Source of the DNA: Salvia splendens
Lineage: Eukaryota > Streptophyta > Magnoliopsida > Lamiales > Lamiaceae
NCBI RefSeq assembly: GCF_004379255.2
Contig: NC_056034.1
Span: forward strand, 34,909,262 to 34,973,261
DNA: 64,000 nucleotides
Reading direction: 5' to 3'
Shown here one piece after another: positions 43,618-53,971 of this stretch (positions are counted from its first letter, which is position 1; every line of letters starts with the position of its first letter). The translations under genes were made by a program, and so were the position numbers. The notes under the pieces were generated by a model. It was not told the origin of the DNA. It was given only the letters and a program-made list of their open reading frames with translations, and searched no databases.

Positions 43618-44073
43618 GATGATAGTACTAGTCTTTATTCTAAAAGTCTTCTTTTTTTGTGTGCGTTTAGCATTTTGATACTAAAATTTTCTGCTCAGTG
43701 ATGGGATAAATTATTATGGGTACAGTATAATTTTATTTTATATTTATTGACTTACGTGTAGGTACTTATTTCTTGTTTCTGGGCCCAACTATTTGATCTC
43801 TTCTGAATAACGTCTCATTTAAAAATACCAAAGTCTTTGATCTGTTTTAAATTAAGGACGTATGAAAGTAAAAGACTAATATAAATTCAAATAAAGGAGG
43901 TGACCATATTAATCCAAAGCCTACCTTGGTCAATTAATTAGTGGTCAGAAAAAGAAAAAAACATGAGTTTTACCTAAATAGAAAATTCCTAGTAATAAAT
44001 ACTCACGTTTTCAAAACCGAACCATTCTGAATTTAATTATCTTCTGAATCTGAAATTTTCATTACTATTATAA
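43618..44073. other. EGY1 3' flank and AT-rich intergenic DNA
   Basis: No further gene or element start before the Harbinger-type MITE at 44074. Confidence 0.6.
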
Positions 44074-44934
44074 GGGCATCCGCAGGGGTGCGGATATCCC
44101 GGCGGACATCCTAAAAATACCTCCTTCCACGTCATAAGGACTTCCCAGTGTACAGTGGCGGACATCCTCAAGTACATCCTGACGGACTTCCCACACTAAT
44201 AAAAATTCACCAAATTATACAATTTACGGAATTAAAATTTCGACACAAAAACGGAGAAATTACAACCACTTTATTTAAAAAAAACATACATAGTACAAAA
44301 AAAACATATATAATTATTAAAAGTATTTATCTTCGAAAGAAAAGTATTTAGAGAGAGATATTGTTGATTATTTTAATGTAATTGGATTAACTTGATTGAT
44401 CAATATTATCATAATGAGACACCATATAAGTTTGGAAGTGCGGAGTGCACGCTTGTTTGAATTCATTGTGATTAGACGGGGTTCGGGGGCAGCACTCCCG
44501 AGTTGCAGGGTCCAAGGGGCGGCTGCCCCTGGCGTGGTCGAAGGGGCAGAGCCCTTGGCTGGGGTTGAGAAATGGAAGAGACTGATTTTTATTTCCATTA
44601 AAGTTGTTGGGTAGAAAATTCATCCGAAAATATATAATTATTAAAAGTATTTATCTTCACGCAATGCTTCGTGAAGAGACGCGATGTTTCGTTTCAGGCC
44701 GTATTTATAGAATTTTCGAAAAAAAATAATCAAATAATCAGGACGTCCGCGCCGACGCCCGTGGGGTCAACTCAATGGCAGACGTCCACAAGGACGTCGC
44801 GACGAACGTCCCGGGAACGTCGCGGAACTCCGGTGTCAGTAGCGGACGTTCGTATCCGCGTCACCCTTGCATAATGGCGGATGTCCGGCACGCCGGTCTG
44901 ACGTACGCCGGGACGGGCGCCGTTGCGGATTATA
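44074..44934. mobile_element. PIF/Harbinger-type non-autonomous element, degenerate right end
   Basis: The left terminus GGGCATCCGCAGGGG, preceded by TAA (44071-44073), is the PIF/Harbinger end also seen in the elements at 48290 and 58719. The right end GCCGTTGCGGAT at about 44919-44930 is its inverted copy, with the last bases decayed into TATATATAA. The body is rich in GGACGT/CGGACATCC words in both orientations. No ORF1 or transposase is left. It has a bracketed insert (see the 29-bp direct repeat). Confidence 0.65.
44306..44658. repeat. Perfect 29-bp direct repeat bracketing a 295-bp segment
   Basis: A 29-bp sequence starting ATATATAATTATTAAAAGTA and ending TTTATCTTC occurs at 44306-44334 and 44630-44658. 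The 295 bp between them differ in character from the surrounding Harbinger sequence and include a GC-rich stretch with CGGCTGCCCC and GGGGCAGAGCCC (44519-44555). Confidence 0.9.
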
Positions 44935-45224
44935 TATAAATGGTCCCCTTACCTATTGGTGTAAATAAAATAAACTGGAGTATTCTGATTCGGCCATTTC
45001 ATCTAAAAATAAATAAAATAACCTACCCAGTTGCAGAATAGATATGGGGCGGCGATCACCGTTTTTGAGTTTAGCTATGATTGGTGGGCAACGCCGCAAC
45101 AGATGACTAAATAATTGTAAACTAAAATTAAAAAGAAAACAAAAAATAGGAAAGGATTTTATACTCTAATTAACTTTTATTTGTGAGATGAGAACAATAT
45201 ACATTGGGGAAAGGATGATCTGAT

Positions 45225-45922
45225 TAGGGATGTCAATCGGGCCGGCCCACCGGATTTCGGGTCAACCCTATTCGAGTTGCAGGTCAATCGGGTGCGGGCT
45301 AATCGGGTTGAAATTTTTTCGGGTTATAAAAGTTCAACCCTAACCCTAAACGCTCGGGTTTCGGGCTGGCCCAACGGGTTAATCGGGTTGCTACCGATAA
45401 AATTAACATGCAATCAATTCAATAAATAATGACGAAAATTAGTTATATTTATAAAATATAAATATTTAATTATGATAAATTTGAAATATATACTTAAACT
45501 CAAACACAAACATGATCAAATACTAATATTTGAGATTTGTGTAAAATAAAACATAAATTTAAATATTTTAAAGCATGTTTTAAAATTTTAAATATTTATT
45601 AATGAATTAGAAGTTTCTAATTTATTTATTTATTATTATATTAATAAAAATTTAATATATAATTTATATATTTAATATAAAATTGAATGTTATTTTTTTA
45701 GTTATCTATATTAGAAAAATAATCAATGAAATTGTCCAATTAGTAGTCAAACAAATAGACCAATAGAAATTTTATCGGGTTTTCGGGCAAGCCTATCGGG
45801 TTTTCGGGTCTGACCCTAACGGGTTACGGGTTAATCGGGTTAGAAATTTTCAACCCTAACCCTATAAATTTGGCGGGTTATTCGAGCCAGTCCACAGGTT
45901 GCGGGCTGCATTGACATCCCTA
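45225..45922. mobile_element. hAT non-autonomous element, 698 bp (same family as 36147-36833)
   Basis: Inverted ends TAGGGATGTCAAT. The 8-bp target duplication has one mismatch (GATCTGAT at 45217-45224, GATGTGAT at 45923-45930). The interior is collinear with the copy at 36147, including the CGGGCTGGCCCAACGGGTTA and AT-rich central blocks. Non-coding. Confidence 0.92.
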
Positions 45923-45930
45923 GATGTGAT

Positions 45931-47266
45931 CTTGATTTCTCATATTTCACGTGATGATATTGAAATCATAGAATCTTCTAACACTATTAAATTTTGAATT
46001 TTCATTACGGAAATTTTTTAGTTCGACTGTATTATCTGGATGATAATTTGATTATAATAAAATATGAGTAAGAATTAATTAGTGGAACGTGGGGTCTACT
46101 GTCAAAAATGGTAAAAGTGAAATAGGACAAATTTTTAGGAACAGACGAAAATAGAACTAAGTGATAAATTTTTAGGGACGGAAATGGAGTATTAAAATAA
46201 CAATTGACTGTTTTGACGTGAGATGCAGGGAAATGAGTAGTCCGGTTCACCTTTTATCTGAAGACTAATGGCTAAATTCCTAACGCCTATCAATATTTTG
46301 TTTTGTTTAGATGTCAAGTGTCAACCAATATTGATATGTGTATAATAAGATGATGATCATTACTAGTAATCAACATACTATTAATATAAGGAATCTACAC
46401 AAGTTCGAAATTCACAAAGTTACCTTCTATTCTAAATAAAGGATGAGGAACTAATTTCTTCAACGTGAATACATGTTGTATTGAAATAGTTTGAACTAAT
46501 TAATTATTTGGCCCTTTAATTCGTGGCCACATTATTGGTGCAAGACATATCTCAGCTACTAAATATAAGGACTGAACATCTTTTTTTTTCCTTTAATTAT
46601 TGATTGGTATTAAGTTAAGTATTTGATTTGTCTATAATAAATGTTATACTTACTTTGGTAATCACACAAAATTTTAGCAAATGATGTTTTGTTTATTAAG
46701 TGGTGAGAAAATTATATTTTTATATACTGATTTAAGAGAACTTTTTCTAAAAAAATAAAATGTGATATCATTTATAGGATAAACTAAAAAAGAAATGTAA
46801 CAACTATTCTGGGATAGAGAGTATTAAAACTTTAAAAATAGCATTAGAGGTCCTTCAATTTTTATTTAACATCATTTGAAATACTTTTCACTTTTTGAAT
46901 ATTATTTTGCTCAAAATATACCCTCAAGCCTCTAAAGAGCATTTAAGTCGATTACTTTTCACATTTTACACATAATTTCAAAATAAAGATGTAAACAGTT
47001 CATAAATATAACATCAATTATGCAAAAGAAGTTCATGTGTATTGTGTTGAGCTAACAAAGACTAAGGCTATAGTGAAGGCTAAACAAGATCAAGACAATT
47101 TATTGGATGAGTTCTACAAAGTGAAGTCGAAAGGAGTTGTTTCGAAGAAATTGTGGAGCCGGATGTCCCTTGGCCAAAACCAAAACTTAGAAACAAGGTG
47201 AAATGGAATACAAGTCAACTGTTACTCAGGTGGTATAACTTTATTCTCTCTTATTTTACAGTACTA
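45931..47266. other. AT-rich intergenic DNA with a MITE remnant
   Basis: A Stowaway-like half-element ends GGGACGGAAATGGAGTA at about 46177-46193. The stretch 47045-47215 reads as a Lys/Glu-rich open sequence on the + strand (KSKGVVSKKLWSRMSLGQN) without a recognised family. Nothing else was identified. Confidence 0.5.
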
Positions 47267-47271
47267 GTTAG

Positions 47272-47719
47272 TGTTGGAATAATTGTGTGGACAATTACAT
47301 AAAGCTCTCTATGATGATTAACCAAGAACGATAGAGAAGGAGCATAAACTGTAAAGCGGAAGCGTACCTTGATCCATAACGAATTGAAAGGCGGAATTGC
47401 TTTGCAGCGGTTATGGATCTTCCAAACAATCAGAGACATTCTTCATAATAGTCTGCCGAGAGAATAAAGAGATATCGAATGTTCTTCCGACGTCTGGGGA
47501 CCATAACCGTAACTTATATTTATAAGTAATATAAGTTCCTTTATTTTCTATTTGGTCCCTCAACAAATAGAAAATCACAAATTAGTATCTACACTTATTT
47601 TCATAACAAATAAATACACTTTAGCTCAAACTGTAATCTTTATAGGATCACTTTAATTTGGCAACTGAAAGATAGTCATACACATTAAATTAGTCATGTG
47701 GAAGCTCAAATTTCTAACA
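47272..47719 (-). mobile_element. Copia-like solo LTR, 448 bp
   Basis: Bounded by TGTTGGAATAATTG and TTTCTAACA, with a perfect 5-bp target duplication GTTAG (47267-47271, 47720-47724). On the - strand it starts TGTTAGAAATTTGAGC and has a TATA-like CTTATAAATATAAG (about 47515-47528), so - orientation is favoured. Neither primer-binding site nor second LTR exists. The small size suits a compact copia element or a TRIM. Confidence 0.88.
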
Positions 47720-47733
47720 GTTAGCATATAAGA

Positions 47734-47943
47734 TACTCCCTCCGTTCACAAATAGGAAGTTGAGTTTTAAGAAATACTATATAATAGAAAATTAATGAGA
47801 GGAAGAAAGTGGAAGGAGGAGTCTTATATTAATTTTATAATAAAATATAAGTGAAATAAAATTAATTGAATATGAGGTTGGTTATTAAAAAAATAGTAAA
47901 AAAATTAAATATGACATTTATTACTATTGACGAACAAAATTAG
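47734..47943. mobile_element. Stowaway-like MITE with decayed right end
   Basis: The left end TACTCCCTCCGTTCACAAAT is clear at 47734. The right end (ATTGACGAACAAAATTAGTA) is degenerate and abuts the next MITE. Confidence 0.65.
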
Positions 47944-48182
47944 TACTCCCTCCGTCCCATGCTACTCGCACTTTTCATTTTAGGCCGTAAATTTGGGATT
48001 GATTTTTTTGTGTAATTAAAAAAGAATTTTAGGTGTAATGAGACATCACTTAATAAAAGAGCTCTTAACTTAAACTAACATATTAATTAAATGCATTAAT
48101 TCTAACTTAAATTATAAATAGTGTAAGGACTTTGTGACGAGCCGAAAAGCAAACGTGCGAGTAGCACGGGACGGAGGGAGTA
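47944..48182. mobile_element. Stowaway-like MITE with near-perfect 28-bp inverted ends
   Basis: Left end TACTCCCTCCGTCCCATGCT, right end in reverse TACTCCCTCCGTCCCGTGCT, both continuing ACTCGCAC. TA lies at both ends (47944-47945 and 48181-48182). Non-coding. Confidence 0.93.
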
Positions 48183-48506
48183 CAATTTTGTGGATGGAAG
48201 GGAATAGTAATTTGGACTTTGAACACATACGTGTCTACATATATCTAAATTGACACCCATACATAAGTTAATATACAAGCAACACTCTAGGGCATCCACT
48301 GTAGCGGCGCGCCGGTCGCCCCCAATGCGCCGCCGCCCCGCCGATCTATAGTGCATGGAGCGTCTGCCCCGAGGCGGACGTCATTTTTGGGGCGGAAGGT
48401 CCTCCGGCGATAATGGTGCGAGGACACGCCGGTCACGCCTCGCCGCGCCTATAGGCGCGCCGGCCGCCCCCAGTATTTTTTTAAAAATTATTTTTGAAAA
48501 TTGTAT

Positions 48507-48514
48507 TATAAATA
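48507..48514 (+). promoter_or_regulatory. TATA box of the Harbinger ORF1
   Basis: TATAAATA lies 79 bp before the ORF1 ATG at 48593. An equivalent TATAAATA sits about 71 bp before ORF1 in the element at 58719. Confidence 0.7.
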
Positions 48515-48592
48515 CCACTCCTCCACCACCCATTTTACATTATTTTCAAACACTCTCCATTAATTCACTCTCTACACTTTCACTCTAAAAAA

Positions 48593-49933
48593 ATGCACGG
48601 TGGAGACGACGAATCACCCGGCACTGACGAATTGGGATATGGCGGCTATCCTTCCCAGCCGTGGGGTTGGAGTCAAACTCCTCCTCCGTAGGGATCGAGT
48701 CCAACTCCTCCTCCATCTCAGCCGTGGAGGTCGAGTCTCACGCCCCAACCTTTTTAGAGGAATTTGAACCGCTCGGCGTTTGGAGATTACAGACCCAACC
48801 TGGACGCGCTTAACCATCTGCGGTCGGAGACCCCTTTCCATTCCAGCCAATCTCCTTTCACCGATGCAGATCGAGACGCACTGGAGACGATGATGGGTCT
48901 GCTCAGTCCGGGAGAGAGTTGGCGGGTCCGGTGGGGCGGGTGGAAGCGGGGGCGGCGGAAGAGGCGGCAGCGGCGGTGGCAGCGGCGTTGGCAGTGGCGG
49001 TGGCAGCTCGGGCAGCGGTGCGAGTAGCGGCGACGGCAGCGAGGTAGCGAAGCCGGCGGTGGACGGGCCACGCACTAAACCAAAGCGGAGTCCATTGTTG
49101 TGGTGCGGGCGTGGGATGCCGTCACATCGGACCCCGTAGTGGGCACCGATCAGACCGAGAGGAGCTTTTGGAAGCGCGTACTGTTGGCATACAACGAGTT
49201 CAAACCTTGAGGCGCCAAACCGCGTGACGGGGAACAACTACGCAAAAAGTGGTCTAGGATTCTGCATACCACCAAGCGGTTCGCGGGCATAGTTTCTTAT
49301 TGCTGCTCAGTGCTGAGAGTGGCCAAAGCGAAGCTGACGTGAAGGCGTTGTCTATGACCCAATTCAACAAGGGAGGCTGGCCGAAGTTCACCATGTGGGA
49401 TGAGTTTCTTATTCTCGAGCACTGTCCGAAATTCAAGGCCATCTGTGCGCAAGAGCGAGCAAGAGCTCCTGGGGCGAAGCGTACTAGACACAACATAACC
49501 GGGGACTACAGCAACGGCAGCGGCTCGCAATCGTTCGACCTCAACGACGAGCAAACCGAAGAGCCCTCCGCTACACACTCTAGGCGCCCACGCCCTCCGG
49601 GACAACATGCCTCTATCCGAAGCGCTAGAGTGGATGGAAGTTCCTCCCGCATATCGTCGGCCGCGTCTGGATCGCGCATCCCGCAGCCCGCCCCTATACC
49701 GCAACCCATGGCCCCTTCACGAGGTCTTGAGAGAGAACCTAGATGTGCAGTTGATGAAACAACTGCAGGAAAACTGCCGTTTCTACGAGACCGCAACCGA
49801 CCCGGTTATCAAGGGTATATACTGGAAACTCATAAGTCAGATCCAGCGTCGGCTAGGCTTGTCTGATGAGGATTTGGCAGGGGCGGCCGGCGGCGGAGAA
49901 GAGGAGGAGGAATCCGACTCCGCCACCGAGTAG
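48593..49933 (+). pseudogene. Harbinger ORF1 (SANT/trihelix-like protein), multiply broken
   Basis: The start MHGGDDESPGTDELGYGG is followed by an in-frame stop (48689-48691), more stops and at least two frameshifts. A Gly/Ser-rich linker, then WDAVTSDPVVGTDQ and RSFWKRVLLAYNEFKP (about 49112-49208), correspond to the SANT-like helices. GGWPKFTMWDEFLILEHCPKF (49376-49438, next frame) is the conserved block that follows, and a C-terminal helical segment (LENLDVQLMKQLQ region, about 49730) ends in an acidic tail at 49933. PIF/Harbinger ORF1 proteins bind DNA and help the transposase reach the nucleus. This copy cannot make a full protein. Plant databases often mislabel such proteins as glutathione S-transferase T3-like. 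Confidence 0.75.
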
Positions 49934-50288
49934 ACGATAGCGACGTCTTTATTTGTATTGTTTTTAAATGTTCGTTGTATAATTTTACCATTTCCAATAC
50001 AACGAATATTCGGTTCCAATTACCTCATTTTCTAATTATTTACATTCCGATAATTTTAATTATAATTGATTTAAAATAAATAAAAAAAAAATAAAATGAA
50101 AAGTGGCTAAAAATTTTGGGGCTATTGGAAGTGTCCACCTTATAGTTGCAGATATTTTTTTATGGATGCGAACAAATAAATTGGGGCTATAGATAAAAAA
50201 GGGCGGGGCTATTGGAAGCATCCGTTTCCAGTGGATGCCCTTATAAAAGAAGAATTAAGCAGTTTGTAAAAGTGAATGTGGTCCAACC

Positions 50289-52375
50289 TAGGGCTGACAA
50301 TTTTTGACCCGACACGATAATCCGACACGAATCCGCACGAAATAATTGGGTTTGGATCAAGTCTTATTGGATACGGGTCATTATAGGGTTGACCCAATAA
50401 GAACATGAAAAATTCGGGTCGGATGCGGGTCGGATGCGGGTCGGATACAGGTAACCTGTTAAAAATTAATATTTTATTATTTTTATTTTTAATTAGATTT
50501 AATTTAGCCACTATCACATAAGAAAATAATAAAAAATAGATTAGGGTTTTAGAATTACCCCCTCATGCGCCGCTGCATTTCCATTTTCCAGATTTCCCCT
50601 CCACTTCTCCAGTCTCCTACGCTCGTCGCTCGATTTCTCACTCAGCCACTCATAATTAAGAAGCTTTTTACTGCCGTTTGTTACTGCCGCAATAAATCGG
50701 TCGTCGCCGGCCACAATCAGTCACTTCTCATTCTTCCAGCTTCTCTCTGCATACCTCACACATCCACCATCCGCATCTGCCCAGCTCCGAGGAGTCAAGG
50801 TCCTTGAGTAGTTTTCTTATTTTGCTCGATTTTGCGTGTTTCCTTTTGGTTTTGGTTGTATTTATGTTTATTTGTGCGTGTGGTTGTCTCTCGCGTTTGT
50901 GAAATAGTTCATCAATCGATCTTAAAACGTTTGTGAAATAGTTTCCTTTTTGGTATTGGTTGTATTTATGCTTATTAAAACGTTGTTACTTGAACGGGTA
51001 AAACAAATAAATTTGTAAGCTTATGTTACAGTTTGGCAGCTTATGTTATAGTTTCCTTTTACAGATAGGTTATTCTTAATTTTCATATTCCTGTGCAGAT
51101 TTCTCTTCAGTAGGATATTGCTTTATCTCTTTGATGTATTGCTGACTCCAGTATTTTTCAGGGCTTGTTATTGTTGTAGTGTTTACACATGTATAGTTGG
51201 CTTTGTTTTTGAGAAATAAAACGATTATGCATTTTTATTCTTGTATTGGATTGGCTGCAGCTTTAATTTGCACTAGAGATTGGTTGTTTGGAAAAAAGGT
51301 ATTAACTTTTTATTTAGTTAATGTCAACTTTTATGATTATTATAGTTATTTTATTAATTCTTATTTTCTTTCAAAGGTATTAAAGGAGAAATACCAACAA
51401 ATGACTTAGCCGAGGACTGTTTAAATGTTGATGATGAAGCTCATTGTGGAAGCTCCACAACCTAAACAACCTTGACTTTTGCTACTTCTTGAAAGCATCA
51501 AAGGTTAGCTTACTACTTCACTTGATTTGTACAAATTCCTTTCCTCCATTTGATTCTTATCTAAATACTCATTATTTGTTTTTCTTTCATTTTCAAGAAT
51601 ATAAAATTTGATAAATGGGCTGTGAGGAATACAAGTAGGAAATTGTTAATTAGTTTATCCTATTGCTTGAAGCTTTCAATACTAAATTCTTGAAGCTTAT
51701 TCTCTATTAAATGGCTTAGAATAGATTTGATATGTGAAATCTATAATTTCTACCTTGTGAATTTACAGGTTAGGGATTTGAGGTTATCAAAACATGCTGC
51801 AGAGTGCCAATGAGTTCTTCTATTATGTCTGCAGAGTGCCAAGGAGTTCTTCGTTATCAAAACATGTATTTTGTTGGGTTTTTTGGATTTTGTTGGAATT
51901 TTATTGTTATTATGTTGAATCTAAGTGGTTGTTTGAAATGGAACATCTTCAATTCTTCATGTTATATGACTTTTTAAAGTCTTGATCAATTTTCGAAGCA
52001 ATTTGTATTATGTAATCATGTAAATATGGTAGGTTCGTGTATCACTACCGGGTTAACCCAAAGTGGTTTGTGTCGTTATCGTGTTTAGGTTGTTGTCGTG
52101 CTGTTATCGTGTCGGGTCAACCCAAAGTGGTTCGTGTTGTTATCGTGTTCAGGTAGATATCGTGTTGCTATCGTGTCAGGTCAACCCAAAGCGGTTCGTG
52201 TCGCTATCGTGTTTGGGTCGTGTCCGGGTCGTGTTCGGGTTTGGAGGTGGCGGGTCGGATTCGTGTTCGGGTTTGGGGTTTCCTTAACAGGTTGGGTTCA
52301 GGTTTGGCCTTATTGGGTTGGGTAGTTATCGGGTTGACCCGATAACGACCCAATCCGCACGATTTGCCAGCCCTA
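50289..52375. mobile_element. hAT non-autonomous element, 2087 bp, with a gene-like interior
   Basis: The inverted ends are TAGGGCTGACAATTT and TAGGGCTGGCAAATC. The target duplication is GTCCAACC (50281-50288) and GTCCAAGC (52376-52383), 7 of 8 identical. Subterminal arrays of CGGGTCGGATG (left) and TATCGTGT/GGTCAACCC (right, 52060-52330) are typical of hAT elements. The central 1.5 kb (about 50530-52010) is unlike a transposase: a pyrimidine-rich start with ATGCGCCGCTGC (50564) and an exon-like 50530-50800 followed by T-rich, intron-like sequence. This resembles a captured host gene fragment, but I could not name the gene. Confidence 0.85.
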
Positions 52376-52383
52376 GTCCAAGC

Positions 52384-53971
52384 ATGTTAGTGTTAGGCAA
52401 TCAGCAGTTCAGTGACGTGACGCTTATAATGGCTTTGGACACTTTATGGCAAGTTGCATATATTTTATAATTCTGTCATATTTTAACGTATGGTAGTAAA
52501 TTATTTTCATGAGTACAGTAACATTAAAATATTATAATTGTATATGATGTTTATAATACAAATCTCGATTAAGTAATGAGCACCGCTACCCAATTCGGCA
52601 AAACTTTTTAATTAATTAAATGATTTACTTTGCTAAAATTATCAATAAATATTCGGTTTGAAGATATATCGGAACCGTTCTTCGTTTAACATTCTTGGTG
52701 TCGTGTCTCCACAATCTCGTTCTGCCCATTATAATTATCTGCAGATTAAAAAATGCATTGTCCACAAATAGAACTCAAATCTATAAAATAGAACATCAAA
52801 AGTGCAATATTAAATTTGTTGACTAATCCTTTATGGAATCTAATTCTCTCTATGTACATGCTAGTATTAGTAGTATAACTTGACAAAGAGCACCGCGTCA
52901 CCCTATCCATGCATTTATACTTTTTTTATTTTACGCCTAAACAATAATGGAGTATATTATTTCACTATTACCTATTCAAAATTGCAATAAACTTCCATCT
53001 GTTTTTAATTTTTAAACACCATTTTACTGAGCATTTATATTACTCCATCCATTCCACGAGACTACACGTTATTTTAATTTTTACTTTATCCTATAAAAAT
53101 ATGCATTTTCTAATTTTATAAACTTTTTTTTAATAAGGTGAGACTTATTTTTCAGTAGTAATATTAAATACTTTTTTTCTATCTTTTTTTACTTTATGGA
53201 AGTTATGCATTAAAATCCATATTCTACTAAAAGTGCATACTCCCATTAAAAATGAATCCTTTTTGGATTATTCTATTAAAAATAAAATATTTTTTAAAAT
53301 AGAAATAATATTATATCTACTTTTTCTTTTCTCTTATTGTATTTTCTTATTGTTAATTTACAAAACACACCATATAAAATCTCATATTAAAAAATACTAT
53401 GTTTTATTTTAATGCGATAGGAAGGATTGCAAAGCAGTACTCAACTGGTGAATGAATTATGCTGGCTGCAGGGAATTGATAAATGAATTATATTTAATGC
53501 AACGTATAGTGCAGATTTTAATATGTGGAGTAGAAGTATTGTTTATACGTTGGGATTTGGGAATCTGATCGATGAAATGAATAAAAAATAAGAAAATGAG
53601 TGGAGTATAGAAGATTTAAGAACACAACACATTCATTGGGTAACCCACAAAAATCAACATAAATTCCGTCAGAATCTCGTCTCCTCCGCCTCATCAGCTG
53701 AATCTCTTCAACAGCAACCTCCATACCCTCCCAATTACCCCTAAGTCTGTCGAAAGTTTCAGTCTTTATCCTCTTTGGGGCTGCTCTGATCTTGTTATAA
53801 CGTTTTCCATAACCGTTTGCTCTAGTTTTTCTTGCTTGTATGGAACTCTAAACCATCAAAAAAGAGGAAGAGAAATTCGGCCAAGTTTTAGTTTCTCTTT
53901 CAGAAAAAAATTCATACTTGGCAAGAAAATCAATTTTGAGACACCCAATTCAAGATATCTCGTGGGTTCTG
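52384..53971. other. Intergenic DNA upstream of the CAT gene, with MITE remnants
   Basis: Mostly AT-rich. Two tandem Stowaway-like remnants occupy about 53040-53235 (TACTCCATCCATTCCACG at the left) and 53236-53430 (TACTCCCATTAAAAATG to GCGATAGGAAGG). From about 53600 to 53971 the sequence is less AT-rich and pyrimidine-rich, as expected for promoter and 5' untranslated region of the transporter gene. Confidence 0.6.

Larger units (their letters stand above)
48290..50240 (+). mobile_element. PIF/Harbinger-type element carrying only a broken ORF1, 1951 bp
   Basis: The terminal inverted repeat GGGCATCCACTG is found at both ends. The flanking trinucleotides are CTA (48287-48289) and TTA (50241-50243), close to the 3-bp target duplication typical of the superfamily. 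Inside are a TATA box, a leader and a decayed SANT-type ORF1. There is no DDE transposase, so the element is non-autonomous. Confidence 0.82.

Noticed and set aside
48614..49237. 207-aa - strand proline-rich frame
   Set aside because: It is the reverse-strand shadow of the Gly/Ser-rich linker of the Harbinger ORF1 remnant.
53918..53971. Upstream in-frame ATG of the transporter gene adding 18 residues
   Set aside because: Family members begin MGFL, which coincides with the ATG at 53972; the extra residues have no counterpart.
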